The translations under genes and the position numbers were made by a program. 5,596 bases of DNA from positions 1-5,596 of the forward strand of contig DUKP01000112.1 in NCBI GenBank assembly GCA_013329295.1. The letters are read 5' to 3'. Position 1 is the stretch's first letter. The number at the start of each line of letters is the position of its first letter. The DNA comes from Candidatus Poseidoniaceae archaeon (GTDB lineage: Archaea; Thermoplasmatota; Poseidoniia; Poseidoniales; Poseidoniaceae). Under the pieces are notes generated by a model, which saw nothing but the letters and a program-made list of their open reading frames with translations, did no database searches and had not been told where the DNA came from. Shown here piece by piece: positions 1 to 4,189 of this stretch.

Positions 1-676
1 TCAAAAACTTTCAGATTCTGGATTGGATAGAGTTACTGTCAGTCTTGATGGAATCGATGATGAGATTGTTCAAGATATTTCAAACTCTAAAATTTCATCT
101 AGAGAAATTGTCCAAGGTATTGAATCTGCAATAAATGCTGGTTTAACTGTCAAAATAAATACTGTAGTAATTAAGGACTTTAATGAAAATCAAATAATTC
201 CAATTACTAAATTATTCTATAGGATGGGCGTTTCTGTTAGATTTATTGAATACATGGATGTTGGTGGGACAAAAAATTGGAATCTAAACCAAGTAGTTTC
301 AGGAGATGAAATTCGCTCTATTATTACTAACGAATTCAATGAATTAAACCAAGTAAATGATTCAAAATATGGTGAAGTAGCAAATAGATGGACTTTTGCT
401 GATGGTTATGAAATAGGTTTTATTGAATCAATATCAAAGCCGTTTTGCAAATCATGCACTCGGGCAAGAATATCTGCTAACGGCAGCCTCTACACCTGCT
501 TATTTTCAGAACAAGGTCATGATTTGAAATCATTGATTAAATTAGGCGCAGATACTGATGAACTAAGAGATGCTATTCTAGCTGTTTGGGAAAAGCGAGA
601 AGACAGATATTCAGAAATTAGAAGTAGTCTACAAACTAATTATCAACCGGTACAAATGCATTTCATTGGAGGTTAG
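1..676 (+). CDS. moaA: GTP 3',8-cyclase MoaA, 5'-truncated by the window edge
   Basis: Radical SAM enzyme that, with MoaC, converts GTP to cyclic pyranopterin monophosphate, the first step of molybdenum cofactor synthesis in the cytoplasm. The first whole codon is at base 2 and 224 residues are visible. The family is usually about 320-340 residues, so roughly 100 N-terminal residues with the CxxxCxxC SAM cluster lie outside the window. Seen here: the barrel strand LDRVTVSLDG (residues 8-17), the VKINTVVIKDFN strand (50-61), RFIEYMDVGG (80-89), and the MoaA-specific second cluster motif C-X2-C-X13-C (Cys149, Cys152, Cys166 of the visible part). The R-x-R following its second Cys is the GTP-contacting segment in this family. 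The protein ends in the conserved Gly-Gly tail (IGG). A TTG at base 23 is an internal leucine codon, not a start, because homology continues upstream of it. The gene converges on the pilin gene, with the two stop codons overlapping. Identification is firm; the gene appears intact to its stop. Confidence 0.94.
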   Translation, partial: QKLSDSGLDRVTVSLDGIDDEIVQDISNSKISSREIVQGIESAINAGLTVKINTVVIKDFNENQIIPITKLFYRMGVSVRFIEYMDVGGTKNWNLNQVVSGDEIRSIITNEFNELNQVNDSKYGEVANRWTFADGYEIGFIESISKPFCKSCTRARISANGSLYTCLFSEQGHDLKSLIKLGADTDELRDAILAVWEKREDRYSEIRSSLQTNYQPVQMHFIGG

Positions 677-1167
677 TCTTCAATAAGAACTAACTTTACA
701 TTGAATAATAATCTGTTAGAACTTTGGTCAATAAGTTTCATACTCCAAGTACCATCTTTAGCCCCAATACTTTCAGAATCAATTACGAAATAATCTCCTT
801 GAGTAACGGAGTAACCTGCATCTCTATCATGGAATGAAACATTGGAACCTACTACTCCATATACTTCAGGATCATCGACAAATCCACTAAATTCTTTAGA
901 ATTCAAATCATTATCATTGTATATTTGGTATTCTAATCTAGCAGGGTCTAAAGCTTGGTCTAAACTAGTAATTCTAACAACATGGAAGCCATTTGAAAGA
1001 CCCTTAACGCTAACAGAAACTTCAGGTTCTGCCTTTTCTACAGAATTGATTGCTCCTTGCATCATTACAAAAACCATACTTGATAGCATTACAGTAATTG
1101 CCAGCAAAAGTACAGTAGCAATAACCGGGCTGACCGCTTCATCATCAGATACGCGGACATTCTCCAT
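673..1167 (-). CDS. Archaeal type IV pilin-like protein (Pilin_N / DUF1628 type)
   Basis: Small secreted protein of 164 residues with a class III (prepilin) signal. A short charged leader (residues 1-11, ending D-D-E-A) is followed by V-S-P-V-I-A and an uninterrupted hydrophobic helix to about residue 36. This is the archaeal Pilin_N signature also seen in haloarchaeal pilins, where the PibD/EppA peptidase cuts just before VSPVI; by analogy cleavage here would fall between Ala11 and Val12. The remainder (about 45-164) is polar, probably beta-rich, and contains no recognisable enzyme motif. Such proteins are assembled into adhesion pili or sit as minor pilins on the cell surface. The ATG at 1165-1167 is the first in-frame ATG after an upstream in-frame TGA. 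No good Shine-Dalgarno is seen, so the mRNA may be leaderless or have a very short leader. It follows the prenyl synthase by 80 bp on the same strand; that gap shows no convincing TATA box. No pilus ATPase, platform or peptidase gene is visible nearby, so the partner machinery must be elsewhere. Confidence 0.85.
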   Translation of the reverse strand: MENVRVSDDEAVSPVIATVLLLAITVMLSSMVFVMMQGAINSVEKAEPEVSVSVKGLSNGFHVVRITSLDQALDPARLEYQIYNDNDLNSKEFSGFVDDPEVYGVVGSNVSFHDRDAGYSVTQGDYFVIDSESIGAKDGTWSMKLIDQSSNRLLFNVKLVLIED

Positions 1168-1247
1168 GACAGTCCGTATACATCATCTAACTTGAATCAA
1201 CCGGCTATTGATAAGAAATATTGGCTAATTGAAACTCTGCAACAGTA

Positions 1248-2225
1248 TTACAATTTCCTGGTTGTAGCATATTCTGCAACATTTCTTAATAATAATTTAG
1301 CATTAGAATCTGGGAACAAATCAAGATTATTTATTGCCCTTTCAAAATGATTATTGATTAATATCTTGGTATAATTGAAACTATCTGATTTTTCAAGTAA
1401 ATCGATTAACTCATCTAATAATTCTTCATTAAAATTGTTAATTATTTCTGCCAATCTATCCCTATCCTTACCGTGTGACAAAGTTAGAGAGTGTATCAAA
1501 GGCAAAGTCATTTTACCTTCATAAACATCTGCGCCACGAGGTTTACCAATTTGGTCATCGCCTAATAAATCGAGTAAATCATCAACTAATTGATATGCAA
1601 TTCCAATCTCATTACCAAATTCTTCCAAAGCAATCAGTTGTTCTTCAGTTGCACCTGCTACAATACCTGCACTCCGGCAACCTGATGCAAATGGACCTGC
1701 TGTCTTGCCTTTTACAATTCCAATATAATCTTCAGGAGAGGTCTTTAAATTTTGGATATGATCGATTTGAGAAAATTCAGATACAGCAATACTTGAACAA
1801 CAATTTGCGATATTTGAGACAATGTCTTGGTTATATTGTCCACCAAGTGCATATCCTTGAACGAATAGCCAGTCGCCAGCAATAATCGCTTTAGACAATC
1901 CCGCTGTTTCATGAATCGTTGGAATTCCTCTTCTATGAGTTGCACCATCGTTAATATCATCATGAACTAATGTAGCTGTATGTAAGAATTCAAACGCCAT
2001 TGCTAAAGGCATTATTTTGGACAAATCTTGACCTCCAGCGATCTCATAAGATAGACACATCATTATTGGTCTAAGCCGTTTCCCACCTGCAAGCAATACT
2101 CTCGCAGATAACTCGACAACTTCACCTGAGTCAATTCTTGAGGCTATCATCTCTTCTAAGGAGGCATCAATCTGTTTGCGTAGTGATTCTAGACCATGTT
2201 CGAAGTCTGGTTGAATCTGCGCCAT
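1248..2225 (-). CDS. Trans-isoprenyl diphosphate synthase, probably long-chain (IspB-like)
   Basis: Cytosolic polyprenyl synthetase that condenses isopentenyl diphosphate units onto an allylic diphosphate. At 325 residues it has normal family length. Visible motifs: AGGKRLRP (46-53, diphosphate binding), the first aspartate-rich motif D89-D-I-N-D93 followed by the RRG of THRRGIPT, K174-T175, and the second motif D215-D-L-L-D219 after YQLV, then GKPRGADVYEGKMTLPL. The residue five before the first motif is Ala84 (HTATLVHDD). Archaeal geranylgeranyl synthases typically have Phe or Tyr there, while IspB-type octaprenyl synthases have Ala. A long-chain product (quinone side chain or other polyprenol) is therefore at least as likely as GGPP; the product is not proven by sequence. 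The frame is open for 42 codons further upstream, but the ATG at 2223-2225 is preferred: it has GGAG five bases upstream, homology begins just after it, and it leaves space for the divergent neighbour. The pilin gene follows 80 bp downstream on the same strand. Confidence 0.93.
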   Translation of the reverse strand: MAQIQPDFEHGLESLRKQIDASLEEMIASRIDSGEVVELSARVLLAGGKRLRPIMMCLSYEIAGGQDLSKIMPLAMAFEFLHTATLVHDDINDGATHRRGIPTIHETAGLSKAIIAGDWLFVQGYALGGQYNQDIVSNIANCCSSIAVSEFSQIDHIQNLKTSPEDYIGIVKGKTAGPFASGCRSAGIVAGATEEQLIALEEFGNEIGIAYQLVDDLLDLLGDDQIGKPRGADVYEGKMTLPLIHSLTLSHGKDRDRLAEIINNFNEELLDELIDLLEKSDSFNYTKILINNHFERAINNLDLFPDSNAKLLLRNVAEYATTRKL

Positions 2226-2229
2226 GAAC

Positions 2230-2245
2230 ACTCCACATAGGGAGT
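2230..2245. repeat. Short inverted repeat ACTCC-N6-GGAGT over a ribosome binding site
   Basis: Perfect 5-bp arms (2230-2234 and 2241-2245) around ACATAG. In the prenyl synthase mRNA one arm is the GGAG ribosome binding site, so the hairpin would hide it; as DNA it sits in the divergent promoter gap. Arms this short can arise by chance. The same half-site recurs in the neighbouring region, which is why it is listed. Confidence 0.35.
2231..2234 (-). promoter_or_regulatory. Shine-Dalgarno GGAG of the prenyl synthase gene
   Basis: Read on the minus strand, GGAG lies five bases before the ATG at 2223-2225. It decides this start over the longer open frame to 2351, whose first possible codon is a TTG. 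The site lies in one arm of the short inverted repeat at 2230-2245. Confidence 0.6.
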
Positions 2246-2296
2246 CCTTCTTAACCAATGGTCTACGCCCACAAACTGTTCGGAATACTCCGAGCC

Positions 2297-2301
2297 GAGG
2301 T
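2297..2301 (+). promoter_or_regulatory. Shine-Dalgarno GAGGT of the HemC-like gene
   Basis: GAGGT is a direct match to the archaeal anti-Shine-Dalgarno core and lies seven bases before the ATG at 2309. It fixes that start in preference to the in-frame ATG at 2258, which has no comparable site and would add 17 residues with no counterpart in the related family. Confidence 0.7.
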
Positions 2302-2308
2302 ATTAGCG

Positions 2309-3463
2309 ATGGAAGATAAGCCCAGACTAGAGGTTTTGACAACTCCATCAAACTATGATGGAGTTAGACTCCAAACCGAGAATGCCATCGTCAAAAATCG
2401 TGATTCATTTAATTTCAAAATGAGTGAGTTTCCACATATGGAAGTAGCCATTGAAACTCTAAAAAAGGGCACAGGAGACTTGCTTGCCATGAGTATAAAT
2501 CAATGGAAATCGATGGATGTAGAAGGTTTGAAAATTTGTGCTTTTTTGGCTAGAAGAGAACCTACTTGGGTTTTGGTTGCAGATGATAAACCGGAGTACT
2601 TGCCTTTTGGAGCAAAAATTATTTGTGAAAAAGAATTAATAAAACGACAATTGTTGAGAATGAGAGAAGATTTAACAATTAATCGTTTAGATGAATCAGT
2701 AGAGGCAAAATCACTAAATTACGATCTAAATGAAATTGGTGTAGAAGAAGAACTTGAGATGTTAGAACAATTAAGGAATGAAAAGTTGATTGATGGTTAT
2801 GTCATTTCAAGAGGCAAATTCAGCCAAATAAAATCTAGAGTTAGGCGGCATACCTTGGGAATGCAAAGAGAAAAACCTTCGCAAGAGTTTGAACGCTCTA
2901 AATTTATATCTCCACCTCTTGAAGGTTTTACTGTTCTCGTTTCAAGAGAAGGTTTTCCAATAACAATGATTAGTGATTTAAACGATATTGCGGCTCAAAC
3001 ATGTTATCATATTGAAAATGCCATTTATGAATCATTGAGTGATGAATTGAGACAAATCTCTGGATTATTTGTTGAGCAAAAAAAGCTCTCGACCATACTA
3101 AAGCAATATGTGAAACTAATTGATGAGTCATATGCATTAAAAATCGGAGAAAATTATTTGATTCCAAGTGCTAAAAAAGGCAGAGATTCAAGAACAAAAT
3201 GGAGCCCTTCTAAAGACGTCATACCAGGCCCACGTATCTGCATATACTTCGAGGTTCTTAGTGAAAATAGTGATGTTTCTCTTGAAATGGTTCGCATTGA
3301 GCCGATTAGTGAAAGTAAATTCGAACGAGGCAAAAACGTCTTCATCCAAGAAATAAAATTTCTAGTTGATCTACTTCAACAAGATCATGATGAACTAAAA
3401 AGAGTAATCAGCGGTTTACCAGAAGAATATAATTCGGCTAAACCTGGTTTACTAAAATTGTAA
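2309..3463 (+). CDS. Divergent hydroxymethylbilane synthase (HemC)-like protein, catalytic residues absent
   Basis: 384 residues. Aligned by eye and from memory with E. coli HemC, several stretches correspond in order: RLEVLTTPSNYDGVRLQ (6-22) with the first strand; MEVAIETLKKGTGDLLAMS (44-62) with ELEVALLENRADIAVHS; VEGLKICAFLARREPTWVLV (71-90) with GLGLVTICEREDPRDAFV; LPFGAKIICEKELIKRQ (98-114) with LPAGSIVGTSSLRRQ; LRNEKLIDGYVISRGKFSQI (155-174) with LDNGEYDAIILAVAGLKRL; and 199-240 with the domain 2/3 junction. HemC polymerises four porphobilinogens into hydroxymethylbilane. Here the catalytic Asp of SMKD is replaced (S62-I-N-Q65), the N-terminal A-T-R-x-S-x-L motif is absent, the R-G-N-V-x-T-R segment is lost, and no Cys occupies the GGC cofactor-attachment site (cysteines only at 77, 106, 232, 311). 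Residues 260-384 are longer than the usual third domain. An enzymatic HemC role is therefore unlikely; a ligand-binding or regulatory role is a guess. It is divergent from the prenyl synthase and converges on the coiled-coil gene. The CDS is certain, the family assignment moderate. Confidence 0.6.
   Translation: MEDKPRLEVLTTPSNYDGVRLQTENAIVKNRDSFNFKMSEFPHMEVAIETLKKGTGDLLAMSINQWKSMDVEGLKICAFLARREPTWVLVADDKPEYLPFGAKIICEKELIKRQLLRMREDLTINRLDESVEAKSLNYDLNEIGVEEELEMLEQLRNEKLIDGYVISRGKFSQIKSRVRRHTLGMQREKPSQEFERSKFISPPLEGFTVLVSREGFPITMISDLNDIAAQTCYHIENAIYESLSDELRQISGLFVEQKKLSTILKQYVKLIDESYALKIGENYLIPSAKKGRDSRTKWSPSKDVIPGPRICIYFEVLSENSDVSLEMVRIEPISESKFERGKNVFIQEIKFLVDLLQQDHDELKRVISGLPEEYNSAKPGLLKL
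2341..2365. repeat. Perfect 10-bp inverted repeat with 5-base loop in early codons of the HemC-like gene
   Basis: AACTCCATCA (2341-2350), loop AACTA, TGATGGAGTT (2356-2365). It spans codons 11-19 of the HemC-like gene, beginning 32 bases after its ATG. In RNA it forms a stable uninterrupted stem; in DNA it is an operator-like dyad close to the divergent promoters. It contains the ACTCC/GGAGT pentamers also found at 2230-2245. The repeat itself is seen directly; any function is inference. Confidence 0.6.
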
Positions 3464-3464
3464 A

Positions 3465-4037
3465 TTACTCTGATTCAGCATTCAAATTATTGTCAACTAA
3501 CTTGTCAAATCCTTGATTTGAGATGTAATTTTGCAAGTCAATTAATTCAGAAGGAGTTTGATCATCACACAATTCAGTTATTGACTGATCAATATCTCTA
3601 GCGATTCTCTCCCAAGTACCTGCAAACCTTTGCAAGTCAGAGGCGAATCTTTCAATCGCTTCTACAGCAGACATATTTGGGTGCAATACCAGAGAAATAT
3701 CAGAAGAAATCTTTTCATTGGCCGTCTTTAGTCGATTTATATCAGAAAATATTTCTACCATTGTAGCCCTCAACTCCTCTAAATTATTAGTTTTAGAAAA
3801 TCTTCTCTGAGCCTTTTCAACTGATTTCTTCATACTGCCAATACCAGCAACCATGGCTTCTCTGGCTTTTGATGACTCAAGTATAGCTTTTTCAGCATCA
3901 TTAATTCGCTGAGACAATGCATCCTCTAGTCCGCTGATGTTCTTCTTGAAATCATTTCTAACTGTGTCAGAAAGAGAATCAACCATCGAATTTGTCTCTT
4001 TTATAGCATTCTTTGCTGATTTGAAACTCCGACTCAT
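3465..4037 (-). CDS. Hypothetical helical, probably coiled-coil protein
   Basis: 190 residues, not assigned to a known family. Nearly the whole chain is predicted by eye to be helical: few prolines (two, at 120 and 162), many Ala/Glu/Lys/Ser, and heptad-like spacing of Leu/Ile/Met/Val from about residue 10 to 115 (for example SLSDTV, ISGLEDALSQRI, MKKSVEKA). A short break LHPNMSA (118-124) separates this from a second helical part (125-182) with FASDLQRFAGTWERIARDI. The tail is acidic (ending N-A-E-S-E). There is no signal peptide, membrane segment or catalytic motif, so it is probably cytoplasmic. The ATG at 4035-4037 is chosen because GGTGAT lies four bases upstream. A longer frame to 4121 starts with TTG, has no ribosome binding site, and would fill the divergent promoter gap. 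It converges on the HemC-like gene with one base between stop codons, and is divergent from the SAP-like gene, which suggests coordinated control with the latter. Confidence 0.75.
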   Translation of the reverse strand: MSRSFKSAKNAIKETNSMVDSLSDTVRNDFKKNISGLEDALSQRINDAEKAILESSKAREAMVAGIGSMKKSVEKAQRRFSKTNNLEELRATMVEIFSDINRLKTANEKISSDISLVLHPNMSAVEAIERFASDLQRFAGTWERIARDIDQSITELCDDQTPSELIDLQNYISNQGFDKLVDNNLNAESE

Positions 4038-4070
4038 GGCTATCACCAAATTGCCTCTATTCAGCCATGA
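4034..4070. repeat. Perfect 8-bp inverted repeat TCATGGCT / AGCCATGA around the coiled-coil gene start
   Basis: Arms at 4034-4041 and 4063-4070 with a 21-base loop. One arm contains the start codon of the coiled-coil gene and the loop contains its ribosome binding site. If the transcript begins upstream of 4070, the stem would cover the ATG; otherwise the dyad could act as a DNA operator in the divergent gap. An 8-bp repeat at this spacing may also be chance. Confidence 0.35.
4042..4047 (-). promoter_or_regulatory. Shine-Dalgarno GGTGAT of the coiled-coil gene
   Basis: On the minus strand GGTGAT, complementary to the ATCACC of the 16S 3' end, lies four bases before the ATG at 4035-4037. It supports the shorter 190-residue protein. 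It sits in the loop of the inverted repeat at 4034-4070. Confidence 0.6.
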
Positions 4071-4080
4071 ATGCCAAAGA

Positions 4081-4088
4081 TACAATAC
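4081..4088 (-). promoter_or_regulatory. Weak TATA-like box candidate for the coiled-coil gene
   Basis: On the minus strand this reads ATTGTA flanked by T residues (TATTGTATCT context), 44-51 bases before the ATG. A start of transcription about 25 bases downstream would give a leader of roughly 20 bases including the GGTGAT site. The match to the archaeal TATA consensus is poor and no clear BRE precedes it. Confidence 0.25.
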
Positions 4089-4142
4089 CTTTGCGGAAGT
4101 AAAAAACACTTCAAAAACCAAAAAAATACTACTTCATGATAG

Positions 4143-4158
4143 CGAAACCACATATACT
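4143..4158 (+). promoter_or_regulatory. Candidate BRE/TATA promoter of the SAP-like gene
   Basis: CGAAACC resembles a purine-rich BRE and is followed by ACATATACT, a TATA-like stretch. Its centre, near 4154, lies about 35 bases before the ATG at 4190. Transcription starting about 25 bases downstream would give a leader of about 10 bases holding the GGTGG site. The spacing fits archaeal rules, but the match is by eye only. Confidence 0.4.
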
Positions 4159-4180
4159 GCTTTGTACGCATATCCAACAA

Positions 4181-4185
4181 GGTGG
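4181..4185 (+). promoter_or_regulatory. Shine-Dalgarno GGTGG of the SAP-like gene
   Basis: GGTGG lies four bases before the ATG at 4190 and matches the archaeal anti-Shine-Dalgarno in four of five positions. An in-frame TAG at 4186-4188 just upstream closes the frame to any earlier start in the immediate vicinity. Confidence 0.55.
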
Positions 4186-4189
4186 TAGG

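Larger units (their letters stand above)
2226..2308. promoter_or_regulatory. Divergent intergenic region carrying promoters of the prenyl synthase and HemC-like genes
   Basis: This 83-bp gap separates two start codons pointing outward, so it (or the early codons) must contain two promoters. I see no clear archaeal BRE/TATA element in either direction. The stretch is visibly richer in G and C than the coding regions on each side. It carries ACTCC or GGAGT pentamers at 2230-2234, 2241-2245 and 2287-2291. The existence of promoter activity is inferred from gene orientation, not from recognised elements. Confidence 0.5.

Noticed and set aside
842..1195. Open frame antisense to the pilin gene (plus strand)
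   Set aside because: It is a shadow of a gene with a clear prepilin motif; its translation is low-complexity Ser/Thr-rich with no recognisable family.
1236..1281. 9-bp direct repeat TCTGCAACA (1236-1244 and 1273-1281) straddling the prenyl synthase stop
   Set aside because: A single pair of short direct repeats without flanking mobile-element structure; likely chance.
1475..1963. Open frames on both strands inside the prenyl synthase gene
   Set aside because: They overlap conserved active-site coding sequence in other frames and give Gln/Leu/His-rich translations without motifs.
2258..2308. ATG at 2258 as start of the HemC-like gene
   Set aside because: It adds 17 residues not aligned with the family and has no ribosome binding site, whereas the ATG at 2309 has GAGGT seven bases upstream.
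2226..2351. N-terminal extension of the prenyl synthase to base 2351 (42 extra residues)
   Set aside because: The longest frame starts with TTG, lacks a ribosome binding site, overlaps the divergent HemC-like gene and has no family counterpart; the ATG at 2225 has GGAG at good spacing.
2970..3356. Three short frames (63-65 codons) inside the HemC-like gene
   Set aside because: All lie within a continuous 384-codon gene and show no ribosome binding site or family signature.
3439..3451. Palindrome TAAACC-T-GGTTTA near the end of the HemC-like gene as a possible terminator
   Set aside because: The one-base centre makes a poor RNA hairpin, it lies inside the coding sequence and no T-run follows directly.
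4038..4121. N-terminal extension of the coiled-coil protein that looks mildly hydrophobic
   Set aside because: It starts at a TTG without a ribosome binding site and would occupy the divergent promoter gap; the ATG at 4037 has GGTGAT. The hydrophobic look is not a proper signal sequence.
3937..4188. Plus-strand frame across the coiled-coil gene start and divergent gap
   Set aside because: It overlaps a supported gene and both promoter candidates; the product has no motif.
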